In this document: positions 24,948-32,670 of the stretch, in pieces
Numbering within the stretch: position 1 is the first letter of the stretch
How the letters are laid out: each line of letters opens with the position of its first letter
Origin: Halosegnis marinus
GTDB lineage: Archaea > Halobacteriota > Halobacteria > Halobacteriales > Haloarculaceae
Reading direction: 5' to 3'
Assembly (NCBI RefSeq): GCF_029338355.1
Contig: NZ_CP119802.1
Span: 1,364,001 to 1,428,000 of the forward strand
DNA length: 64,000 nucleotides
The notes under the pieces: model-generated
Told to the model about the DNA's origin: nothing
The model's input: the letters and a program-made list of their open reading frames with translations, nothing else
The model's database searches: none
Position numbers and translations under genes: made by a program

Positions 24948-25036
24948 CCGATTCGAACACGAGAGTCGCAGCCCGCGGAGGCGAACGGAGTGAGCCGAGC
25001 AGGACCGTCTCTCACCTGTTCAAATCGGGGAGGCGG
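24948..25036 (+). repeat. Inverted and direct partial copies of the tRNA-Phe 3' end
   Basis: GTTCAAATCGGGGAGGCGG at 25018-25036 exactly repeats tRNA-Phe 24864-24882 (19 bases, offset 154). CCGATTCGAAC at 24948-24958 is the inverted T-arm with one mismatch. The spacer also carries TGCGAAC, CAGCGAG, GAGTCGCAGC and GACCGTCTC blocks shared with the spacer after tRNA-Arg. No coding potential. Confidence 0.8.
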
Positions 25037-25117
25037 GGTGTTTCTGCGGCCGACGACGCGAACGGGCGGAGCGACGCGCACCGGCACGCTCATTCCCGAC
25101 GCGGCCGACGCCCGCGT

Positions 25118-25507
25118 ATGGACCTTCCCCGCCTGAAACGGCCCCTCCGCTACGCGATGGCGCTGTTCTACGTCGTCGCCGGCGTCTCGCACTTCCTCGC
25201 GCCCCGCGCGTTCGAGCGGGCCGTCCCGCCCGCGTTCCCGCGACCGCGGGCGCTCGTCCACCTCTCGGGCGTCGCGGAGATCCTCCTCGGCGTCGGCGTG
25301 CTGTTCGAGCGGACGCGTCGGCTCTCGGCGTGGGGGCTCGTCGCGCTGCTCGCGGCCGTCTTCCCGGCGAACGTCCACATCGCGCGCGGCGGGCTTGACG
25401 ACACCGTCCCCGACGCCGTCGCCGGGCTCGTCCGCGCGGCGGGGTGGGCACGGCTCCCGCTCCAGCCGGTGTTGATGGCGTGGGCGTGGTGGTACACGCG
25501 GGAGTGA
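25118..25507 (+). CDS. DoxX-like membrane protein
   Basis: 129 residues, four membrane helices, with the DoxX/DoxD family pattern (RYAMALFYVVAGVSHFLAPR, VHLSGVAEILLGVGVLFERT, NVHIARGGL). Family members serve in quinol or thiosulfate redox, or as membrane partners of uncertain role. ATG at 25118. Nothing nearby points to a substrate. Confidence 0.8.
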   Translation: MDLPRLKRPLRYAMALFYVVAGVSHFLAPRAFERAVPPAFPRPRALVHLSGVAEILLGVGVLFERTRRLSAWGLVALLAAVFPANVHIARGGLDDTVPDAVAGLVRAAGWARLPLQPVLMAWAWWYTRE

Positions 25508-25546
25508 GCCACGCCGACCACCCGGCCGCGGCCGACGTGACGTAGC

Positions 25547-25723
25547 TCACCCGGCGAAGGCGTCGCGCCGGTGGAGCAGGCCGGCGACCGCCGCCGAGAC
25601 GAGGAGGGTCGTGACCGCGGCCGCGACGCCGGTCGGGTCGGGGACGAACAGGACGCCGAGCGGGACGCCGACGAACACGCCGACGGCGACACACAGGAGC
25701 GCGCGAAGGGGGTCGGAGACCAC
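25547..25723 (-). CDS. Small two-helix membrane protein, 58 residues
   Basis: GTG at 25723, TGA at 25547-25549. Two hydrophobic stretches (ALLCVAVGVFVGVPLGVLFV and GVAAAVTTLLVSAAVAGLL) separated by PDPT, ending HRRDAFAG, which suggests a hairpin with both ends in the cytoplasm. Function unknown. An ATG frame over the same DNA is serine/arginine-rich and is a shadow. Confidence 0.6.
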   Translation of the reverse strand: MVSDPLRALLCVAVGVFVGVPLGVLFVPDPTGVAAAVTTLLVSAAVAGLLHRRDAFAG

Positions 25724-25838
25724 ACCGGCGGTTCCGCGCCTCCCGGCATACCGGTTTCGACACCCCGTGGCGTTCTCGCCGTCCGAATCAAGTCACCTCT
25801 TTTTAAGTTGGGCGGCTCGGTAGTTCCGGTCGGTTCAC

Positions 25839-27740
25839 ATGTCGGAAAACGACGACGATGCCCTCCACGACTCCGCTCACTCCTCGCGACGGCGCTTCCT
25901 CGGCGCCGGCGCGACGGTCGCCGCGCTCGGCCTCGCCGGGTGTTCCGACCTCGGCGGCGACGGCAGCGGGGACGGCAACGGCGACGCCACTGCCACGGCG
26001 ACCGAGGCGCCCGCGCTCACCTCCATCTCGTACGGGACGACCGCCGAGGGGACGCTCGCCGCGGACGCGGGGACGGACCCCGCGACCGACGGTATCGCGA
26101 CGCCCGTCTCCTTCGAGGGGAACGAGGGGGACCTCGTGACCGCGACCGTGCTCTCGACGGAGTTCTCCGGTCACCTCTCGCTGACCGGCCCCGACGGCTC
26201 GGTGGTCGCCGAGAGCGGCTCCGGCAACTCCATCGAGACCGGCCTCGCGACCGGCGGCGAACACACCCTCTGGGCCGGCTCGCAGGCCGGCGACGAGACG
26301 GGCCCGTTCACGCTGTCGCTGGAGAAGACCGGCGAGGACCTCGTCGCCACCGAGTACGGCGAGACGGCGGAGGGGACGCTCCGGGAGGGCGACGGGACGG
26401 TCCCCGAACTCGACCGGCTGGGCGACCCCGTCACGTTCTCCGGGTCGTCGGGCGACATCGTCAGTATCCGCCTGGAGTCCGAGGACTTCGACCCGCTGCT
26501 CGCGCTCGAAGGGCCGGACGACTCCATCGTCGGAACGAACGACGACGGGGCCGGCGGCCTTAACAGTCGGCTGGAGGCGACGCTGTCGAGCGACGCGCAG
26601 TACACCATCTGGGTCACCTCCTTTTCGGGCGACGCGACGGGGTCGTACACGCTGTCGCTGGAGAAGACGGGCGAGGTGGAGCCGGCCCAGCAGGACCTTC
26701 GGTCCATCTCGTACGGGGAGAGCGCGCGCGGGACCATCGACTCGGAGGACCCGGCCGTTCCGTCGTCGAGCGCCATCGGGGAGCCGGTCACCTTCCAGGG
26801 GTCGGCGAACGACCTCGTCAGCATCAACATGCAGTCGCGCGCCCTCGACACGCTGCTCGTCCTCCAGGGCCCGGACGGCGACATCGTCGGGACCGACGAC
26901 GACGGCGGCGCGGAGCGGTACAACAGCCTGCTCGAGACGGCGCTGTCCGCCGACGGGGAGTACACCATCTGGGCCACGACCTTCGGCGGCGAAGGGACGG
27001 GGCCGTACACGCTGTCGCTGGAGAAGACGGGCGAGGTGGAGCCGGCCCCGCAGGACCTCCGATCCATCTCGTACGGCGAGACGGCCCGCGGCACCATCGA
27101 CTCGGAGGACCCGACCGTCGCCACGACGGAGTACCTCGGCGAGCCGGTCGCGTTCCAGGGGTCGTCCGGCGACGAGATCGCCGCCACCGTCGAGTCGCGG
27201 GCGTTCACCGGCCTGCTCGCGCTCGCGGACGCCGACGGCGAGATACTCGACTCCGCGGCCGGCCGGAGCGGCGAGCCGGCGCGGCTGGAGACCTCGCTGA
27301 CCGCGGACGCCGAGTTCACGCTGTGGGTTACCTCCTCCCGCGGCGAAGGGACGGGGCCGTACACGCTGTCGCTGGAGAAGACCGGCGAGAGCCAGCCCGC
27401 ACAACAGGACCTCCGGTCCATCTCCTACGGGGAGACGGCCCGCGGTACGATAGACAGCGACGACGGGACGGCCCCGCGACGGGACGAGCCCGGCGAGCCG
27501 GTGACGTTCTCGGGCTCGGGGGGCGACTCCGTGACGATATCGATGAGCTCCGAGGAGGTGGACACCTACCTCGTCCTCGTGGACCCGGACTCGAACGTGG
27601 TCGCGACGGACGACGACGGCGGCGAGGGCTTCAACAGCGAACTGTCGTACACGCTCGAGTCCGACGGCGAGTTCACCATCTGGGCGACGACCTTCGGCGG
27701 CGAACTCGGGCCGTACACGCTGTCGCTGACGTCGAACTGA
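25839..27740 (+). CDS. Tat-exported lipoprotein with five PPC-like repeats
   Basis: 633 residues. Twin-arginine signal SSRRRFLGAGATVAALGLAG followed by the lipobox Cys of LAGC makes it a membrane-anchored exported lipoprotein. After a Gly/Asp/Thr linker come five repeats of about 110-120 residues, each starting with (S)YGxxAxGTL/I and ending YTLSLEKTGE. The beta-sandwich pattern resembles bacterial pre-peptidase C-terminal (PPC) domains. Repeats 3 to 5 are nearly identical in their borders, implying recent duplication. A TATA-like TTTTTAAG lies about 35-40 bases before the ATG. No catalytic domain; an adhesive or binding role is likely. Confidence 0.8.
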   Translation: MSENDDDALHDSAHSSRRRFLGAGATVAALGLAGCSDLGGDGSGDGNGDATATATEAPALTSISYGTTAEGTLAADAGTDPATDGIATPVSFEGNEGDLVTATVLSTEFSGHLSLTGPDGSVVAESGSGNSIETGLATGGEHTLWAGSQAGDETGPFTLSLEKTGEDLVATEYGETAEGTLREGDGTVPELDRLGDPVTFSGSSGDIVSIRLESEDFDPLLALEGPDDSIVGTNDDGAGGLNSRLEATLSSDAQYTIWVTSFSGDATGSYTLSLEKTGEVEPAQQDLRSISYGESARGTIDSEDPAVPSSSAIGEPVTFQGSANDLVSINMQSRALDTLLVLQGPDGDIVGTDDDGGAERYNSLLETALSADGEYTIWATTFGGEGTGPYTLSLEKTGEVEPAPQDLRSISYGETARGTIDSEDPTVATTEYLGEPVAFQGSSGDEIAATVESRAFTGLLALADADGEILDSAAGRSGEPARLETSLTADAEFTLWVTSSRGEGTGPYTLSLEKTGESQPAQQDLRSISYGETARGTIDSDDGTAPRRDEPGEPVTFSGSGGDSVTISMSSEEVDTYLVLVDPDSNVVATDDDGGEGFNSELSYTLESDGEFTIWATTFGGELGPYTLSLTSN

Positions 27741-27741
27741 G

Positions 27742-28236
27742 TCAGTAGGTCAGCGTCGCGGCCAGTATTCCCGCGGTCTGCCCCGCGCCGACGCACAGGA
27801 AGGCGACGGGGACCGCCGTCCCCACGAGGAGCAGCGCCGCGCCCACGCCCGACAGCGCGCCCCCGAGCGTGTAGACGCGGGCCCGTTCCGCCGACGGCAG
27901 CACGCGACCCGTGTACGCGAGCGCGACCGCGGGAAGGGCCATCCACCCGACGACCGCCAGCAGCGCGAACGCCGTGTCGCCGCTCCACACGCCGTACGCG
28001 CCCGCGGCGGTGACCGGTATCCCGACGACGATGACCGCGAGCCACGCGCGGAGCACGGGGTGGTCGCGCATGTCCTCGTACGACAGCGCGGCGAACGCGA
28101 CGAGCAGCGCCGTCATCACGACGTGCCCGACGAGGACGGTCCGGTCGGCGAGCGCCCCCTCGTGGGCGGCGAAGGCGAACAGCCACGCCAGCGGGACGAG
28201 CCCGGCGGGCGCCGTCTCGCGGAGTCTCCTGAGCAT
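27742..28236 (-). CDS. Membrane protein of unknown function, five helices
   Basis: 164 residues from ATG 28236 (MLRRLRETAPAGLVPLAWLF) with about five hydrophobic helices and short polar loops; EGALADRTVLVGHVVMTALL and SYEDMRDHPVLRAWLAVIVV are typical segments. The frame continues 28 codons upstream but without protein character. It converges with the PPC-repeat lipoprotein (1 base apart). Family not recognised. Confidence 0.65.
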   Translation of the reverse strand: MLRRLRETAPAGLVPLAWLFAFAAHEGALADRTVLVGHVVMTALLVAFAALSYEDMRDHPVLRAWLAVIVVGIPVTAAGAYGVWSGDTAFALLAVVGWMALPAVALAYTGRVLPSAERARVYTLGGALSGVGAALLLVGTAVPVAFLCVGAGQTAGILAATLTY

Positions 28237-28356
28237 ACCTCGACTTCCCGCCGCGGGGCCAAGAGCGTGTCCCGACGGCTGTGTCGTGCGAGCGCGCCAC
28301 ACGCCGACGGCCGAAACCACACCCTTATCCGTGGCGGCGGACTCCCTCTATTTGCA

Positions 28357-28551
28357 ATGGCGACAGGCAAGGTTGACTTCTTCAACGACACGGGCGGTTA
28401 CGGTTTCATCGACACCGAGGACGAGGACGAGGACGTGTTCTTCCACATGGAAGACGTCGGCGGTCCGGACCTCGAAGAGGGACAGGAGGTCGAGTTCGAC
28501 ATCGAGCAGGCCGACAAGGGCCCGCGCGCGACGAACGTCACGCGCCTTTAA
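28357..28551 (+). CDS. cspA: Cold-shock domain protein
   Basis: 64 residues: MATGKVDFFNDTGGYGFIDT, then EDVFFHMEDV. RNP1 (GGYGFI) and RNP2 (DVFFHM) are intact, so it should bind single-stranded RNA/DNA as an RNA chaperone. The sequence is far more acidic than bacterial CspA, as usual in haloarchaea. TATA-like CTTATCC is about 33 bases upstream, consistent with a leaderless mRNA. A hairpin ACGGTCG-CTC-CGACCGT (28622-28638) downstream may end transcription. Confidence 0.95.
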   Translation: MATGKVDFFNDTGGYGFIDTEDEDEDVFFHMEDVGGPDLEEGQEVEFDIEQADKGPRATNVTRL

Positions 28552-28727
28552 ACTCGTAACCAACCGACACTCTCCGCCCGGTCGTTTATCCGGTTCGGTC
28601 GGAGCATCGCAGCAGTAACGGACGGTCGCTCCGACCGTTCTATCGCTGTCTTCACACCGCCGAGCGCCCGCTGTCGGCGCTCGACGGCTGTTCTACCGTG
28701 ACGAGCCACGGCTTCCTCCTCCCGACG

Positions 28728-29468
28728 CTACTTCGAGAGCGGCGCGTCCGCTCGGTAGTGGAGCCGCATCGGCAGCCCCGTCGCGTCCGTGTCGGGGTCG
28801 GCCGGGAGCGTCCGCAGGTCGCCGGGGCCCGGTCGCGCCGTGTAGCCCAGCGCGAGGGCGTCGAGCACGTCCTCGACGCGCGCGTCGGTGCCGGCGGCGT
28901 CCTCCGCGGCCGACTGCACCGTCGGCGGGGCGTCGCGGTCGAACTCCGCGAGCGTCCGCATCCGCTCGGCGTAGCCGCCCGCGGTCCGGCGGTCCTCGGC
29001 CAGCGGCTCGCCGGCGAACGCCCGGAAGCAGAGTTCGGGGTGGGACTCGCCGACGACCTCGCGCGTCTCCGGCACCTCCCGCAGGAGGTCGTCGACGGCC
29101 GCGATGGCCGCGCTCGCCGCGAAGGCGGCCTTCGAGAGGTCCGCGTCGGCCTTCCGGCGCATCACCCGTTCCGCCGCCGGATAGCGCCGCTTCCGGGTCG
29201 CCTCCCGGACGGGCGGCGTGGTGACGGCCCCGGCGCGGTCGCCGAGGACGGCCCGCGCCAGCCGGTCGGCCGCCCGTTCGGGGTCGCCCTCCTCGACGAG
29301 GCCGACGGGCACGTCCACGAGCAGGCGGCGGGCGCGCTCCTCGACCGCGCCCCACAGCTGTCCGATCTCGTCGTGGACGCTCGCGCCCTCGAACCCCTCG
29401 GCCGAGAAGACGGCCGCGACCCAGCCGGCGGGGCTCCAGTGTGCGCCGACGAACAGGGCGTCGTCCAT
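28728..29468 (-). CDS. DUF429 family protein (predicted RNase H-like fold)
   Basis: 246 residues from ATG 29468 (MDDALFVGAHWSPAGWVAAV). The start strand with Asp/His, LLVDVPVGLVEEG, and the ESHPELCFRAFAG segment are hallmarks of DUF429, thought to be a nuclease-like RNase H fold with unknown substrate. Residues GYAERMRTLAEF and ARVEDVLDALALGYTARPG complete the family C-terminus. The gene lies between the cold-shock and aldo/keto reductase genes. Confidence 0.85.
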   Translation of the reverse strand: MDDALFVGAHWSPAGWVAAVFSAEGFEGASVHDEIGQLWGAVEERARRLLVDVPVGLVEEGDPERAADRLARAVLGDRAGAVTTPPVREATRKRRYPAAERVMRRKADADLSKAAFAASAAIAAVDDLLREVPETREVVGESHPELCFRAFAGEPLAEDRRTAGGYAERMRTLAEFDRDAPPTVQSAAEDAAGTDARVEDVLDALALGYTARPGPGDLRTLPADPDTDATGLPMRLHYRADAPLSK

Positions 29469-29519
29469 ACAGCCGCTCGGCACCGGACCGACAAAAACCC
29501 GAGTCGGACGCGCGTCCGA

Positions 29520-30347
29520 CTACTCCAGCCGCGCCATGTCGTCGTCCGTCAGTTCGATGTCCCCCGCGGCGACGTTCGCCTCCAGGTGCTCGACGCTGGA
29601 GGTGCCCGGAATCGGGAGCATGTTCTCGGAGCGGTGGAGCGTCCACGAGAGCGCGACCTGGTGGGGCGTCGCGTCGTGGTCGTCCGCGACGGCGTCGATG
29701 CCCTCCACCTCGTCCAGTTGGCCCGCGGCGAGCGGGTACCACGGGATGAACCCGACGCCGTACTCCTCGCAGGCCTCCAGCACGCGCTCGTCCTCGTCGG
29801 GCCGGTGGGCGACGTTGTAGCGGTTCTGCACCGTCGCGATGTCAACGATATCCCGGGCCGTCTCCAGCTGCTCGACGGTGACGTTCGACAGGCCGACGTG
29901 GTCGACGAACCCCTCGTCCTTCAGGTCCGCGAACGTCTGCACCGACTCCTCGAAGTCCGTGTCCGGGTCGGGCCGGTGGAACTGGTAGAGGTCGATGGTG
30001 TCCACGCCCAGCCGGTCGCGAGAGACGAGCACCTGGTTGCGGATGTAGTCGGGGTCGCCGTGCGGGAGCCAGTCGCCGCCGGCCTCGCGGAGGAGCCCGG
30101 CCTTCGTCGCCACGACGGCCTCCTCGGGCGCGCCGGCCTCGCGGAGCAGGCGCTCGCTCGTTCCGGGCCCGTACGAGTCCGCGGTGTCGATGAAGTCGAC
30201 GCCGAGGTCGAGGGCGCGCCGGACCACCTCGCGGGCGTTCTCCTCGTCGTCGGGCGCGCCGATGATGTCCTCGCCGCACAGCCGCATCGCGCCGAAGCCG
30301 AGTCGGTTCACGGTCAGGTCGCCGCCGATGTCGAACGTTGCCTGCAT
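29520..30347 (-). CDS. Aldo/keto reductase
   Basis: 275 residues, (beta/alpha)8 NAD(P)H-dependent carbonyl reductase. The catalytic tetrad is Asp54 and Tyr59 (DTADSYG), Lys82 (ATKAGL) and His124 (YQFHRPD). The cofactor end has PIPGTSSVEHLEANV. Physiological substrate is unknown. Start ATG at 30347. The reading frame ends close to the start of the DUF429 gene, so the two may be co-transcribed. Confidence 0.93.
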   Translation of the reverse strand: MQATFDIGGDLTVNRLGFGAMRLCGEDIIGAPDDEENAREVVRRALDLGVDFIDTADSYGPGTSERLLREAGAPEEAVVATKAGLLREAGGDWLPHGDPDYIRNQVLVSRDRLGVDTIDLYQFHRPDPDTDFEESVQTFADLKDEGFVDHVGLSNVTVEQLETARDIVDIATVQNRYNVAHRPDEDERVLEACEEYGVGFIPWYPLAAGQLDEVEGIDAVADDHDATPHQVALSWTLHRSENMLPIPGTSSVEHLEANVAAGDIELTDDDMARLE

Positions 30348-30653
30348 GGTCGGTCGTCGGGCGCGACGGTGTTAGTCCCCACGCCCCCGGCTACTTGGGT
30401 CGGTGTCCGTGTCGGCTTCGTCGGAGAACCCGGCCGGCGTCGGACCGCCGCTCGGCACGGACGACAGCGGCCGGCGTAAGGGCCGAGACCGACCGCTCCG
30501 GAGGAGCGTGTCGGTCACGGGGAAGGGTTGGCGCGGTGCGTCGCGGTCGGAAGACGAACGGAGTGAGCCTTCCGGGACTTTCGAGGTGTTCTCTCCGTCG
30601 GCAGTCGGCCACTGCTTTCGAGGCGGTCACGGAACCGTCGAACGAAGAACGAA
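30348..30653. other. 306-base intergenic region, no gene recognised
   Basis: This stretch lies upstream of the aldo/keto reductase and downstream of the AN1-CAP gene. All frames are arginine- or serine-rich shadows without a plausible start. I see no tRNA and no clear hairpin with a T run. The reductase promoter should sit at its left end. Confidence 0.5.
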
Positions 30654-31352
30654 CTAGCAGACGTTCTGGGTGACGTACACGCCGCCGTCCCCGGCGACGA
30701 CGACGCCGATACCCTGCCGCGAGAAGTTCCCGAGCAGGGTCTCGCGGTGGCCCGGCGAGTCCAGCCACTCGGCGACGACGCGCTCGGCGAGCGTGCGCTC
30801 GCTCACGAGCAGCGCGCCGTTCGGGGTGTAGTAGATGTTCTCGGAGCCGAAGCAGTCGATGCCGAACCGCTCGTACCGCTCGGCGACGCCGGAGCCGTTG
30901 GGCGCGGTGTGGTTCACGTAGTCGCGCGCGGCCATGTCCGCGCTGTGTGCGTCCGCGACCGCGGCCAGCGAGGCGTTCGGTTCGAGGGGCGCGTGGCCAC
31001 GGGCGGTCCGCGCGTCGTTGACCTCCGCGACGACGAGCGCCTCCAGCCGTTCGTCGTCGACGCCGTCCAGCGCGGGCGCGCCCCCGGCGGCGAGGATTCC
31101 CCCGACGACGAGCGCGACGAGGACGGCGACGGCGACGCCCGCGGCCAGCCGCCGGGGGTTCGATAGCTCCCGACCGCCCGTCCGGCCGTCCCGGCCGGCG
31201 TCGGGGTCGGTGTACCAGACGCGGGAGTCGCTCTCGACGCCCGGACAGTCGTGGGCCGGGGGCTCGCGGTGGTCGTCGCAGACGGGGCGCGCGCAGTGCC
31301 GGCAGGCGTCGCTCACCGGGACGGACTCGCCGCAGACGACGCACTCTGCCAC
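30654..31352 (-). CDS. AN1-type zinc finger fused to a membrane-anchored CAP domain
   Basis: 232 residues. Residues 4-36 form a full AN1 finger: Cys4, Cys7, Cys17, Cys20, Cys25, His28, His34, Cys36. A linker and one membrane helix (about 68-90, AAGVAVAVLVALVVGGILAA) follow. Residues about 100-232 are a CAP/SCP-like domain with VADAHSADMAARDYVNH, CFGSENIYY and WLDSPGHRETLLGNFSRQGI. The finger should face the cytoplasm and the CAP domain the outside. Function unknown; CAP proteins include lipid binders and proteases. Confidence 0.85.
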   Translation of the reverse strand: MAECVVCGESVPVSDACRHCARPVCDDHREPPAHDCPGVESDSRVWYTDPDAGRDGRTGGRELSNPRRLAAGVAVAVLVALVVGGILAAGGAPALDGVDDERLEALVVAEVNDARTARGHAPLEPNASLAAVADAHSADMAARDYVNHTAPNGSGVAERYERFGIDCFGSENIYYTPNGALLVSERTLAERVVAEWLDSPGHRETLLGNFSRQGIGVVVAGDGGVYVTQNVC

Positions 31353-31395
31353 GGTCGGGCTACGGAGTGAGCGAATAAAACGGCGTGGGGAGCGG

Positions 31396-32670
31396 CTATC
31401 GCGGCCGGGGAAGCGCGCGCTTCGACCGCGGCGGGACGAGCCAGTTGCCCCGTCGCTCCACGAACACGTACTCCAGGATGCCGTTGTTGACGCGCTGGCG
31501 GACGGCGGGCGTCACCGCGGGCATGTCGGTGCCGTTCATCGCCGCGCGCACCTCGTCGAAGGCGGTCATCCCCCGCTGGAGCGAGGGGAAGTGGAGCGAC
31601 GCCTCGCCCTCGTCGGTGGACTCGAAGTGGCGGCGCAACAGCCGGACGTTCCCGTCGTCGTCGCGGTTGGCGCGCGCCGCCTTCTGTGCGTGGCCGACGC
31701 GGCCGTACTCCTCGGCCTGCGCCTCGATGTCGTCGAGCGTCTCGTCCACGCGGGAGTCGTCGCCGAGGTTGAAGCCGACCCCCTCGACCCACCCCTTCTC
31801 GGCGTGTTCGGGCGAGAACATCTCCGCGACGCGCTCCTCGAACGACTGCTCGCCGTACCAGTCCTCGAGGCGCTGGCGGAGGTTCGAGACGTGTTTCGTC
31901 GTCCCGCCGGCGAAGGGGCCCTCGCGGATGGCGACGGAGTCCTCCGAGGCCTGATTGACCGCGAAGCCGGCGGTGAACCCCATGAACAGGGGGCTCTCCG
32001 CTGGAACGGGGCCGTCGCTGGGGACGCCCTTCAGGTCGCCCTGTCGCTCGGCGGGCATCCCGCGCCCGACGAAGCCGGTGCGGCGGTCCGAGTCGGCCGC
32101 GAGCGAGGCGACGCCGTCGAGCGACGCCGCGAACTCGACGCCGTTCGCGCTCCCCGTCTCGCCGAGCAGGGCGCGCTCGGCCCGGAGCACGACGTCCGGG
32201 TTGTCGCTCGCGAGGTGGACGAGCAGGTCCTGCGTGTCGAACTCCGGCTCCTCGAACGGCGACAGCGCGTGCGGCGGCGGACAGTCAACCGACCCGTGGA
32301 GCGGCTCGTCGTAGCGGTCGAAGTACGCCGGGGAGTACGCGGCCGACCACAGCAGCCCCTCGTGGTCCCACGCGTAGGCGCGGTTCAGCGAGTCGAACGC
32401 CGCGGCGACCCGCTCGCGGTCGTCCTCCGTCGGTTCGCCGTCGCGTTCGAGGGTCAGGTACAGCAGCACCTGGTGGCGCGGCAACTGCTCGTTGCCGTGG
32501 TCGTCGTGCCGGACGTACTCGCCCCACGCGTACTGCCGGTCGGGGAGCGTCGAGAGGTCGTCGGGGCCGGTGGGGACGTCGCTCTCCCCCGAGACGTCGA
32601 GGCACGCCGACAGGCCCGCCGCGCCCCCCGCGGCGACGGCGGCCTTCAGCACGTCGCGGCGCGTCGTCAC
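31396..32670 (-). CDS. Tat-exported protein, possibly DyP-peroxidase-like (DUF7405-type)
   Basis: 424 residues. TTRRDVLKAAVAAGGAAGLS is a Tat signal and SACL a lipobox. The body is soluble, with GFVGRGMPAERQ, SPLFMGFTAGFAVNQASED and GGTTKHVSNLRQRLEDWY, which loosely resemble the heme-binding half of dye-decolorising (EfeB-like) peroxidases; the canonical GxxDG motif is not obvious, so heme binding is uncertain. Its ATG overlaps the stop of the P19-like gene (ATGA, 4 bases), so the two form an operon. Together they recall bacterial EfeO/EfeB and FetP metal-uptake partners. Confidence 0.6.
   Translation of the reverse strand: MTTRRDVLKAAVAAGGAAGLSACLDVSGESDVPTGPDDLSTLPDRQYAWGEYVRHDDHGNEQLPRHQVLLYLTLERDGEPTEDDRERVAAAFDSLNRAYAWDHEGLLWSAAYSPAYFDRYDEPLHGSVDCPPPHALSPFEEPEFDTQDLLVHLASDNPDVVLRAERALLGETGSANGVEFAASLDGVASLAADSDRRTGFVGRGMPAERQGDLKGVPSDGPVPAESPLFMGFTAGFAVNQASEDSVAIREGPFAGGTTKHVSNLRQRLEDWYGEQSFEERVAEMFSPEHAEKGWVEGVGFNLGDDSRVDETLDDIEAQAEEYGRVGHAQKAARANRDDDGNVRLLRRHFESTDEGEASLHFPSLQRGMTAFDEVRAAMNGTDMPAVTPAVRQRVNNGILEYVFVERRGNWLVPPRSKRALPRPR

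Noticed and set aside
24584-25036. Integrated element between tRNA att sites
   Set aside because: Repeat spacing is only 91-154 bases, no integrase or cargo is present, and the inverted T-arm is not explained by att duplication. A remnant of former integration cannot be fully excluded.
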